Assembly (NCBI GenBank): GCA_016867005.1
Contig: VGKM01000079.1
Span: forward strand, 1-5,873
Source of the DNA: Candidatus Omnitrophota bacterium
GTDB lineage: Bacteria > Omnitrophota > Gorgyraeia > Gygaellales > Profunditerraquicolaceae
Length of the DNA: 5,873 nucleotides
Reading direction: 5' to 3'
A program made the position numbers and the translations under genes. The stretch's first letter is position 1, and each line of letters opens with the position of its first letter. The notes below the pieces were generated by a model, which ran no database searches, was not told the DNA's origin, and saw only the letters and a list, made by a program, of their open reading frames with translations. Shown here one piece after another: positions 1-5,873 of the stretch.

Positions 1-451
1 CTTCGTATACTTTATGCCGCAACATGAAATTATTCAGTACTTTTTTCCTTCTTAAATCAAGATAGCGGTACTTAAGCCGCATTTCTTCCGTAACCTCGAG
101 TGTGTCTTCAATTTCAAAAGGCGGGGTCAGGCTCGGGTTAAGTATTTCCACATTATTTGCCAGGATTTCGATTTCACCTGTTGCAAGATTAGGGTTTACA
201 TTATTAGCAGGGCGTTTATTGACTATGCCTGTAAGCTTTATCACAAATTCCGCCCTTAATTCCTGCGCAATCTTATACGATTCGCCTGCTTCTTTAGGTA
301 TAAAAGTAACCTGGGCCAGGCCGTATCTATCGCGCAGGTCTATGAATATTAGTTTACCGTGGTCGCGGCGCGTAGCTACCCATCCGCAAAGGGTCACTGT
401 CTGTCCTGCAAAAGATGCGTTTAGCTCGCCGCAAGTATGTGTTCTTAACAT
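1..451 (-). CDS. aspS: Aspartate--tRNA ligase (AspRS), N-terminal part, 3' end beyond window
   Basis: AspRS activates aspartate with ATP and loads it onto tRNA in the cytoplasm. The visible 150 codons begin MLRTHTCGEL and hold the N-terminal OB-fold anticodon-binding domain: CGWV at residues 22-25, RRDHGKLIFIDLRDR at 28-42, and NPNLATGEIEI at 86-96. The entry into the catalytic domain follows, with RLKYRYLDLRR at 125-135. These are hallmark bacterial AspRS segments. The gene is cut by the window edge before class II motifs 2 and 3, so only about a quarter of a usual ~590-residue protein is seen. The start ATG at 451-449 overlaps the hisS stop by 7 bases. A GAGGA at 468-464 lies 12 bases upstream, which is rather far for a ribosome binding site, so translational coupling to hisS is likely. 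His31 sits where E. coli has Leu30, hinting at a nondiscriminating enzyme. Identity is firm; the tRNA specificity is inferred. Confidence 0.96.
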   Translation of the reverse strand, partial: MLRTHTCGELNASFAGQTVTLCGWVATRRDHGKLIFIDLRDRYGLAQVTFIPKEAGESYKIAQELRAEFVIKLTGIVNKRPANNVNPNLATGEIEILANNVEILNPSLTPPFEIEDTLEVTEEMRLKYRYLDLRRKKVLNNFMLRHKVYE

Positions 452-1689
452 CTCTTTTTTATTTCCTCAATAAGCTTATTTTTAGGTAATTCAATTTGAT
501 CGCCCGTTTCCATATCTTTTAGCATAATTGTATTATTTTTCAACTCATTTTCGCCGATGATTACGCTGAATTGAGCATTTTGGCTGTTTGCCGAGCGCAT
601 TGCCCCTTTCAGTGATTTTCCTTCATAGTCGGTATCAGCTGGCATGCCGGCATCCCGCAGCTGGTTTAACAATTTGAGGCCTTCCTCTTTTGCTTGGTTT
701 CCAAGCGGGATTATATAAATTATTTTTTTCCCTGCGGCCTGCGGCCTGTTGCCTGCGGCTAGTAATATTCTCTCGACCCCGAAGGCAAATCCGATTGCCC
801 CGGCATCCGGGCCGCCGAGTTCTTTTACCAGGTTATCATACCTGCCGCCTGCTCCGATGGCATCTTGTGCGCCTAATCCGCTATGTTTGATCTCAAAGAC
901 CGTACGCGTATAATAATCCAGGCCCCTTACCAGATGGGGAGAAACTTCGTATTTGACCTTTAAGGCATCCAGGCCTGATTTAACCTGATTAAAATGCCCG
1001 GCGCATTCGCTGCAAAGGTATTTATCGTGGATGCCGAGGTTTTTTAATGCCTGCTGGCAGGAATCATTTTTGCAGTCAAGTATGCGCAGCACATTGTGTT
1101 TGTATCTTTCGTTGCATTCCTGGCACAATTGCCCCAGTTTATTCTTCAGCTCTTCATTTAAAATCTTAACCAGGTTTTTTTTATCGTTTAAGCACCCGAG
1201 GCTGTTGATTTTAATTTCATATCCGGAAATACCGTAAAGAGAAAGCAGCTTGTCGGCAAGAGAGATGATTTCTACGTCGATACCGGGGTCGCCTGATCCT
1301 ATGACTTCGCAACCGATATGATGGAATTGCCTGAGGCGGCCTTTTTGCGGCCGCTCGAGCCGGAACATCGGGCCCATATAATAAAGCTTCTGGAAGGCGG
1401 CGGTTTTATCAAGCGAGTTTTCAATGTAGGCGCGGACAATAGAAGCAGTGCCTTCCGGCCTCATAGCATAAAGTTCTTCCTGGTTTTTAATCAGGAACAT
1501 CTGTTTCTGGACGATTTCTGTGAATTCTCCTAAAGAACGGTTAAAAAGAGCAGCGTCTTCGATGGCCGGGGGCCGGATTTCTTTATAATTGTATAAAGAA
1601 AAAACCTTGCGGCTTATCTCTTCTATTTCCTGCCAATAAATTACTTCTTCCGGAAGGATATCTTTTGTTCCGGAGACTTTTTTAAACAT
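445..1689 (-). CDS. hisS: Histidine--tRNA ligase (HisRS), complete, 414 aa
   Basis: HisRS is a class II synthetase that charges tRNA-His. The N-terminus MFKKVSGTKDILP is typical and fixes the start; an in-frame TAA lies just upstream. Visible signatures are MRPEGT at residues 76-81, motif 2 at 109-131 (FRLERPQKGR, then QFHHIGCEVIG), the histidine-specific motifs RGLDYYTRTVFE at 255-266 and GAGGRYDNLV at 279-288, and motif 3 GFAFGVERILL at 300-310. An alpha/beta anticodon-binding domain covers about 322-410. The length is normal for the family. The insertion domain has paired cysteines (189/192, 206/211, 226/229), a pattern found in many bacterial HisRS proteins that could bind a metal. The start lacks a visible Shine-Dalgarno sequence: the upstream 25 bases end CCTAAAAAAAT. 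The gene lies between the HU-like gene and aspS, probably in one transcript. The linker before the anticodon-binding domain contains a tandem heptamer repeat (731-758). Confidence 0.98.
   Translation of the reverse strand: MFKKVSGTKDILPEEVIYWQEIEEISRKVFSLYNYKEIRPPAIEDAALFNRSLGEFTEIVQKQMFLIKNQEELYAMRPEGTASIVRAYIENSLDKTAAFQKLYYMGPMFRLERPQKGRLRQFHHIGCEVIGSGDPGIDVEIISLADKLLSLYGISGYEIKINSLGCLNDKKNLVKILNEELKNKLGQLCQECNERYKHNVLRILDCKNDSCQQALKNLGIHDKYLCSECAGHFNQVKSGLDALKVKYEVSPHLVRGLDYYTRTVFEIKHSGLGAQDAIGAGGRYDNLVKELGGPDAGAIGFAFGVERILLAAGNRPQAAGKKIIYIIPLGNQAKEEGLKLLNQLRDAGMPADTDYEGKSLKGAMRSANSQNAQFSVIIGENELKNNTIMLKDMETGDQIELPKNKLIEEIKKRC
731..758. repeat. Four tandem 7-base units (CCTGCGG) inside hisS
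   Basis: Reading the plus strand gives CCTGCGG, CCTGCGG, CCTGTTG and CCTGCGG in a row; the third copy differs at two bases. The repeat encodes the flexible linker LAAGNRPQAAG between the HisRS catalytic core and its anticodon-binding domain. Four 7-base units total 28 bases, which is not a multiple of three, so losing or gaining one copy would shift the frame. It may be a small minisatellite that arose in a tolerant linker, or chance low complexity. Confidence 0.8.
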
Positions 1690-1714
1690 ATTTTTTTAGG
1701 CGAGTGTCAAAGGA

Positions 1715-1987
1715 TTATTTTATTTCATGCTTCATCTCTAAGCCGGGCTTAAAGACAACTACTTTTCTTGGTGGGACTGGGACTACCTGGCCCGTGCGCG
1801 GGTTTCTGCCGGTGCGGCTCTTCCTCTGTTTTATTTTAAAGACGCCGAAATTGCGCAGTTCTATTTTTTCTCCTCTTACCAGCGCCTCGAGTATACAATC
1901 GAATGTTTTTTGAACGACTTTTTTTACATCTATTTGTTTCAGGTTGGTTTCGTCAGAGACCTTCAGGATTATGTCTTTTTTAGTCAT
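1715..1987 (-). CDS. HU/IHF-family nucleoid DNA-binding protein, 90 aa
   Basis: This is a small, basic, dimeric DNA-bending protein of the bacterial HU/IHF family, acting on the chromosome. The 90-residue length is exactly typical. MTKKDIILKV starts the N-terminal helices (about residues 1-40). The beta-sheet core reads IELRNFGVF at 42-50. The DNA-embracing arm carries RTGRNPRTG at 58-66, with Pro63 being the residue that intercalates DNA in the family, and FKPG at 79-82 closes the fold. The first position of the classic signature (usually Gly before Phe) is Asn47's neighbour context NFG here, a minor deviation. The start is set by an AAGGAGG ribosome binding site 5 bases upstream. A promoter with an overlapping inverted repeat lies in the 70-base gap after dnaE, so the gene probably starts a unit continuing into hisS and aspS. 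The sequence does not tell HU from IHF subunit, so no symbol is given. Confidence 0.95.
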   Translation of the reverse strand: MTKKDIILKVSDETNLKQIDVKKVVQKTFDCILEALVRGEKIELRNFGVFKIKQRKSRTGRNPRTGQVVPVPPRKVVVFKPGLEMKHEIK

Positions 1988-1992
1988 AAATT

Positions 1993-1999
1993 CCTCCTT
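1993..1999 (-). promoter_or_regulatory. Strong Shine-Dalgarno site for the HU-like gene
   Basis: On the minus strand AAGGAGG is followed by 5 bases (AATTT) and then ATG at 1987. It is a near-perfect anti-16S match and settles the start. It contrasts with the absence of any such site before hisS. Confidence 0.9.
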
Positions 2000-2005
2000 T
2001 TAATG

Positions 2006-2036
2006 TCGTAAGTATATTATAATAAAAAACTTACGA
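2006..2036. repeat. Perfect 8-base inverted repeat across the promoter (operator candidate)
   Basis: The arms are TCGTAAGT (2036-2029) and ACTTACGA (2013-2006) on the minus strand, separated by 15 bases. Arm centres are 23 bases apart, about two helical turns, so a dimeric regulator could contact both on one DNA face. One arm lies in the -35/-10 spacer and the other covers the expected transcription start. No T-run follows, so a terminator is unlikely. Which protein might bind is unknown; autoregulation by the HU-like protein is only one possibility. Confidence 0.6.
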
Positions 2037-2042
2037 TGTCAA
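2014..2042 (-). promoter_or_regulatory. Sigma-70-type promoter for the HU-like gene (and probably hisS-aspS)
   Basis: On the minus strand a consensus TTGACA lies at 2042-2037. It is followed after 17 bases by TAATAT (2019-2014), or after 15 bases by a perfect TATAAT (2021-2016). The start of transcription would be near 2007-2009, leaving a leader of about 20 bases with the ribosome binding site. The boxes are seen directly; activity is inferred. It sits in the only sizeable intergenic gap of the window. Confidence 0.8.
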
Positions 2043-2057
2043 GGAATTCTTTACTTT

Positions 2058-5000
2058 CTAAACTGTCAGGGTCAATTTATCTTCGCCGAGCAGGTCAATA
2101 ATATCCTGAATGAGCTTTTCTGACGGATTGACAAAAAGCCCTTCGCCTACAACAAGCTGGACCTTTGATTTTGCCGGTGTATCCAGATGCAGGTAAACCG
2201 GTATTTGCCCTGAATGGGCCAGGAGCAGTTCTTTTAATGAAATAAAAAGATTCTCTTGTAAGCCGGTAAGATTTATGTTGATGCCGCTGATCATTTTATA
2301 AACAGCATCCATCGGCACCATATCGTTTACGATTATCTTGGGAGTGTCTTCTTTAAGGTTCAAGATCCCCCTTATCATGACTACTGTGCTGGGTAATATA
2401 TAGCGGGAAATTTTCTGATAGGTCTTTGGAAAAACCAGGGCCTCTACAATTCCCTGCAGGTCTTCCAGTTTGAGGATCGCCATTTTTTCCTGTTTGGCGC
2501 GTGTCAGCGTCTGTTTGATTTTTGCGATCAGCCCGACCAGCTTGATTTCTTCTTCGTCTTTATGCATGTTGAGGTTTGCAGTGGAAGTCGAAGTAAACCT
2601 TTTAAGCTGCCCGGCGTAACGCGCCAAAGGATGGCCGCTTACATAAAACCCGAGCATATCTTTTTCAAAAGCCAGGATTTGGGGCTCCGGCCACTCTTTT
2701 ACCTGCGGCAGGTCGATTTTTGTATCTCTGAATGCATTCTGCGGCATTCCCGAATCAAAAAAAGATAGCTGCCCGGTAGAGCGCTCTTTCTGTGTTCTTG
2801 AGGAATGTTCAAGCATTTTCTCTAGGCTTGCCACCATCTGCGCACGGGGCATTTTAAATGAATCAAGCGCCCCGCATTTGATCAGGCTTTCCAGGACCTT
2901 TTTATTGACTAAGCGCAGGTCGATCTTAGAGCAAAGGTTTTCCAGGGAAGTGAATTTATCATTTTTCCGCTCAGCCAGGACAGATTCAATAGCCCCTGAG
3001 CCGACGTTTTTTACTGCCAGGAGCCCGTAGCGGATTGTCTTATTGTCAACGACCTTAAATAGGGCCTGGCTTTCGTTAATGTCCGGAGGGAGTATTTCTA
3101 TGCCCATCCGGTTTGCCTCTGCCACATATTCGACGATCTTATCGGTATTGTCCCGTTCTGATGTCAGGAGCGCTGTCATAAATTCAACCGGATAATTTGC
3201 CTTTAGGTATGCGGTGCGGTAAGAGATCAAAGCGTAGGCGGCGCTGTGAGAATTATGTACGATAAAACCATTGGCTATAAAATTATGGATATTTTCGATT
3301 TCTAAATCATAAGTTTTCTCTCTTCCGATATAGTCAACAGATACTATCCTATCCCAAAGAATATCGGCCTTTATCAGCCTTAAAAGCCTTTCTGACTCAA
3401 AAAAATGCGCTAATTGCAGGATAGTTTGCCTTCTGAAGCCTTTTTTATGAAACTTTGGCCTGCCGTAGAATTCTTTCATGCAGACGCCGCTCCTTTTTTC
3501 TAATTCGTCCCAGGTCAGTCCGCTTTTTTTCTTCTCCTCTTTTATAATTTCCTTAACCTCGGGAGGCAAGGTATCTTTTGATTCTAAATTTTTTTGTACT
3601 TTCTTATAATATAACTTCAGGTTTTCTATCTGTTTAGCCCTGCCGATTATAAACGGGCAGATTTCTTGCGAGAAATTGTCCATGCTGTTATAACCGAACA
3701 AATAAAGCGCATAACCGGTTTTTAGTTGTTTTTTGTTCCTATGCCTGTAATTAAATGTTTTTGTCGCTAATCGGCTAGCGATTCCAAAGCGGAGCAGTAA
3801 ATCCTGCAACTGTCGGCAGAGTTTTAATGAAGATGTGGCATAAAAAGGAATAGAGTTATTTTTAGAGAAAATAAAACCGTCGCCAGACCAGAGCCTGCCG
3901 ATAAATAAAGCTAAGCTTTGTTTTGGTAAAGAAAAAATTTCAGGAGGAATAAACTTTTCAGGCGCTTTTTTGTAATCTAATCCGAGCTCTTCAATCCAAA
4001 GCCTTGCCCCGCACCTTTGTTGTGAAATTGTTTTTATGCAAGAAGCGTAATTCTCTTTGGCGAGCCCTTTATTCCAAGGAACGCCATTTTTTATAAACTT
4101 AAAGTCTCTGCCTGTGCCAGCGTAGACTTCAAAGCGCCCTCTTCTTCTTGTTATTTTAGCGCAAGTATTATTAAATTTTGTCAAATTTTCAACAAAATCA
4201 TCTATAAGTATTTTTTCATTATTATAAAAATATATGCCGCTGGGATGGCAGGTATTCCCTTCGGAGATTACCCCTGCTAAAACAATTATTTCGTGCTGTT
4301 TCAAAGACGCGGTGCCCTCAAATGGCAAAAGCCTGCATAAACCGACTCTTTCACCGATCTTGAGATCGCCTAGATTCTTCCAACCAAAAATTGTAAAGAA
4401 CGGATGATTTGAAGTAGCGATAATTTCTCTGCCCAGCGCGGTTCTTAGTTTATAAACAGGTTTAATTCCATTATAGACAATATCCTTAATTTTTGTTTTG
4501 GTAATTTTTAAATTATCTGAACAGCTAAAAGTGCAATCCGTCTTGCTTCTGTCTTCAAACAATTCTGCGACAGAGGAAATTTTACCGTTTTCGGCATCAA
4601 CAATTTCTGTTGATCCCGCAACACATTTATTAAATCCGTACCCGGAGAAATATTCAACGAGGTCAAAGATTTTGGCAGACGTAGATTCTTTTATTTCATT
4701 CTTGGTGCAGCCAAGGATAAAATTCTTCCTTTGTTTTTCCATGACTTCGGGGATCTTTTTACCCATGGCTTTACGCAGGACATCTGCTTGGGCAAGGGTG
4801 AAGCCCGCAAGGGCGCTTGCGATTTGCATGATCTGTTCCTGGTAAACCATGATCCCGTAAGTTTCTCTTAATATATTTTCCAGTTTGGGGTGTTCGTATT
4901 TAACAGGTATGAGCCCGTGTTTTCGCTTAATAAAATCATCAAGCATCCCGCTTCCGATCGGCCCCGGCCGATAAAGCGCCAGAAGCGCTATCAGGTCTTC

Positions 5001-5873
5001 GAAACGCGCCGGCTCAAGTTTTCTCAAGAGGTCGCGCATCCCGGAACTTTCAACCTGGAACACACCGATAGTATGAGCAGAACTCAGGAGCTTGTAAGTA
5101 TTCCGGTCATCGAGCGGGATAATTTCGATATCCAGGGAAACTCCTTTTGTTTGTTTGATGATCTTTAATGTTTCTTCAATAACGGTAAGTGTCCTTAGCC
5201 CCAGGAAATCCATTTTTAACAAACCGATTTTATCAAGGGCGGACATGCTGTAGCCGGTGGTTATCTGGTCGTCGCCTGTCTTAAACAGCGGGCTGTAATT
5301 GTCCAGCGGCTTATCTGCGATGACAACTCCTGCGGCGTGGATTGAGGCATGGCGGTTGAGCCCTTCCAGGGAAAGCGCGGTATTAAGAAGTTCGGTTATT
5401 TGGGAGTCTGTCTTATAAAGAGTATTTAACTCGATTTCGTTTGTCAGTGCGTCTTTTAAGGATATATTCGGGTCAGGAGGTATCATTTTTGCAATACGGT
5501 CTACATCGGCATATGCGATCCCCATGACACGGCCTACGTCTCTTACAACGGCCCGCGCCTGCATGGTACCAAAGGTAATGATTTGCGCGACATTTTCTCT
5601 TCCATACTTTTTGGTCACATAATCAATTACTTCCGGCCTCCTCTCATAACAAAAGTCAATATCTATGTCAGGCAGGCCGATGCGGTCAGGGTTAAGAAAT
5701 CTTTCGAAGATCAGGCCGTATTTTAAAGGATTGATATCTGTAATTCCCAGGAGGTAGCTTACCAGGCTGCCGGCAGCGCTTCCTCTGCCCGGGCCCACGG
5801 GTATGTTCTTACTCTTTGCATAGTGGATGAAATCCCAAACAATCAGAAAGTAACTGGTGAATCCCATGCTTTG
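2058..5873 (-). CDS. dnaE: DNA polymerase III alpha subunit, 5' end beyond window, interrupted by an intein
   Basis: This is the replicative polymerase, which copies the chromosome as part of the pol III holoenzyme. The reading frame is open to the window edge (Q-S before the Met at 5867), so that Met is internal. By comparison with E. coli about 335 residues, including the PHP domain, lie outside. Numbering from this Met: the catalytic aspartates in LPDIDIDFC are D67 and D69, with the third in KMDFLGLRTLT at D220; GPGRGSAAGSL is at 25-35. An in-frame intein occupies residues 415-872. The second host part has helix-hairpin-helix sequence (about 943-1002), a clamp-binding motif QLSFF at 1033-1037, LGFYVSGHPL at 1072-1081, and an OB-fold region (about 1108-1180). 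It ends after a small C-terminal domain. The two host parts seen total 813 residues, giving about 1150 with the missing part, which is normal for DnaE1. The enzyme should be active only after splicing. Confidence 0.98.
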   Translation of the reverse strand, partial: QSMGFTSYFLIVWDFIHYAKSKNIPVGPGRGSAAGSLVSYLLGITDINPLKYGLIFERFLNPDRIGLPDIDIDFCYERRPEVIDYVTKKYGRENVAQIITFGTMQARAVVRDVGRVMGIAYADVDRIAKMIPPDPNISLKDALTNEIELNTLYKTDSQITELLNTALSLEGLNRHASIHAAGVVIADKPLDNYSPLFKTGDDQITTGYSMSALDKIGLLKMDFLGLRTLTVIEETLKIIKQTKGVSLDIEIIPLDDRNTYKLLSSAHTIGVFQVESSGMRDLLRKLEPARFEDLIALLALYRPGPIGSGMLDDFIKRKHGLIPVKYEHPKLENILRETYGIMVYQEQIMQIASALAGFTLAQADVLRKAMGKKIPEVMEKQRKNFILGCTKNEIKESTSAKIFDLVEYFSGYGFNKCVAGSTEIVDAENGKISSVAELFEDRSKTDCTFSCSDNLKITKTKIKDIVYNGIKPVYKLRTALGREIIATSNHPFFTIFGWKNLGDLKIGERVGLCRLLPFEGTASLKQHEIIVLAGVISEGNTCHPSGIYFYNNEKILIDDFVENLTKFNNTCAKITRRRGRFEVYAGTGRDFKFIKNGVPWNKGLAKENYASCIKTISQQRCGARLWIEELGLDYKKAPEKFIPPEIFSLPKQSLALFIGRLWSGDGFIFSKNNSIPFYATSSLKLCRQLQDLLLRFGIASRLATKTFNYRHRNKKQLKTGYALYLFGYNSMDNFSQEICPFIIGRAKQIENLKLYYKKVQKNLESKDTLPPEVKEIIKEEKKKSGLTWDELEKRSGVCMKEFYGRPKFHKKGFRRQTILQLAHFFESERLLRLIKADILWDRIVSVDYIGREKTYDLEIENIHNFIANGFIVHNSHSAAYALISYRTAYLKANYPVEFMTALLTSERDNTDKIVEYVAEANRMGIEILPPDINESQALFKVVDNKTIRYGLLAVKNVGSGAIESVLAERKNDKFTSLENLCSKIDLRLVNKKVLESLIKCGALDSFKMPRAQMVASLEKMLEHSSRTQKERSTGQLSFFDSGMPQNAFRDTKIDLPQVKEWPEPQILAFEKDMLGFYVSGHPLARYAGQLKRFTSTSTANLNMHKDEEEIKLVGLIAKIKQTLTRAKQEKMAILKLEDLQGIVEALVFPKTYQKISRYILPSTVVMIRGILNLKEDTPKIIVNDMVPMDAVYKMISGININLTGLQENLFISLKELLLAHSGQIPVYLHLDTPAKSKVQLVVGEGLFVNPSEKLIQDIIDLLGEDKLTLTV
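2754..2771 (-). other. Beta-clamp binding motif in DnaE
   Basis: The codons give QLSFFD, a good match to the bacterial sliding-clamp peptide consensus (Q-L-x-L/F-F). It is at the position where DnaE proteins carry their internal clamp-binding site, between the helix-hairpin-helix region and the OB fold. It would tether the polymerase to DnaN for processive synthesis. Confidence 0.8.
3366..4313 (-). other. LAGLIDADG homing endonuclease domain within the DnaE intein
   Basis: Two LAGLIDADG motifs are seen in a single chain: LAGVISEGN (intein residues 116-124, bases 4254-4280) and FIGRLWSGDGF (241-251, around 3873-3905). The acidic positions that bind the catalytic metal are Glu122 and Asp249, both intact. 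After the second motif comes the usual sequence SSLKLCRQLQDLLLRFGI of this family. Such enzymes cut a long, nearly unique site spanning the empty insertion point, so repair copies the intein. The predicted target is the dnaE DNA around the GFNK/SHSAAY codons. Domain limits are approximate. Confidence 0.9.
3396..3530 (-). other. Probable helix-turn-helix segment near the end of the intein endonuclease
   Basis: Intein residues 366-410 read KKSGLTWDELEKRSGV, a short loop rich in basic residues, and then RRQTILQLAHFFESERLLRL. The spacing resembles the Xre/Cro-type helix-turn-helix pattern (GLT-x-x-EL-x-x-x-SGV ... LAxxF). It lies between the second LAGLIDADG motif and splicing block F, where some inteins carry additional DNA-recognition modules. 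It may help the nuclease find or bind its target. The match is by eye only. Confidence 0.6.

Larger units (their letters stand above)
3252..4625 (-). mobile_element. Intein with LAGLIDADG homing endonuclease, 458 aa, inside DnaE
   Basis: This in-frame element splits the conserved host sequence GYGFNK|SHSAAYA. It should remove itself from the protein by splicing. All class 1 intein blocks are visible, numbered from its first residue. Block A is CVAGSTEIV (Cys1). Block B has TSNH at 71-74 within IIATSNHPFF. Block F has TYDLEIENIHNF at 438-449, and block G ends ANGFIVHN (His457, Asn458). The next host residue is Ser, a valid +1 nucleophile. The middle carries a homing endonuclease (about 105-420) that would copy the intein into empty dnaE alleles. 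No stop or frameshift is present, and all splicing residues are intact. Several 60-base stretches are much more AT-rich than the host gene (for example 23% GC at 4141-4200, against 63% at 5761-5820), which fits acquisition by transfer. Identity is firm; splicing and nuclease activity are inferred. Confidence 0.97.

Noticed and set aside
102..473. Plus-strand open frame of 123 codons
   Set aside because: It is fully antisense to aspS and the end of hisS, which are unmistakable; its translation shows no known domain.
1705..1711. TTTGACA before hisS as a -35 box
   Set aside because: Seventeen bases downstream the sequence is GTTTAA, a poor -10 match, and the position would put the start inside hisS.
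2006..2036. Inverted repeat as a dnaE terminator
   Set aside because: The stem is only 8 bases with a 15-base AT-rich loop and no T-run follows on either strand; overlap with promoter boxes fits an operator better.
2757..2763. Seven-base T-run (minus strand) in dnaE as a slippage or frameshift site
   Set aside because: It encodes part of the conserved clamp-binding motif, and the frame on both sides is intact DnaE, with no sign of programmed frameshifting.
4498..5168. Two plus-strand open frames (4498-4845 and 4890-5168)
   Set aside because: Both are antisense to conserved DnaE and intein sequence and have no recognisable family features.
5865..5867. Met at 5867 as the true start of dnaE
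   Set aside because: The frame stays open upstream to the window edge and aligns to the middle of DnaE; the PHP domain is missing because of the window limit.

Overview
This window looks like bacterial chromosome. All supported genes lie on the minus strand. Reading along that strand from high to low coordinates, they are dnaE (5' end outside the window), a small HU/IHF-family DNA-binding protein gene, hisS, and aspS (3' end outside the window). The genes are tightly packed. The only gap longer than 25 bases is the 70 bases between dnaE and the HU-like gene. No tRNA, rRNA, CRISPR array, transposase or convincing terminator was seen. The plus-strand open frames are all antisense to clear genes.

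The most notable element is a 458-residue intein inside the alpha subunit of DNA polymerase III (DnaE). It interrupts the conserved sequence GYGFNK|SHSAAYA. It keeps every residue expected for protein splicing: Cys1, a TxxH motif, a C-terminal His-Asn, and a following Ser. It also carries a two-motif LAGLIDADG homing endonuclease with two added segments: a WNKG-containing stretch between the LAGLIDADG motifs, and a probable helix-turn-helix after them. The host DnaE parts carry the catalytic aspartates, a clamp-binding motif and the C-terminal OB region, so the enzyme should be functional once spliced.

Downstream of dnaE, a good sigma-70-type promoter overlaps a perfect 8-base inverted repeat. 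It precedes a strong ribosome binding site for the HU-like gene. hisS follows 25 bases after the HU-like gene, and aspS overlaps the end of hisS by 7 bases, so the three genes probably form one transcription unit. The AspRS N-terminus has His31 where E. coli has Leu30. This suggests a nondiscriminating enzyme that also charges tRNA-Asn.

The organism cannot be named with confidence. The DnaE1-type polymerase C-terminus, the cysteine-rich HisRS insertion, the bacterial AspRS and the moderate, locally variable GC content fit an uncultured or deep-branching bacterial lineage such as Omnitrophota or relatives. That placement is a weak guess.
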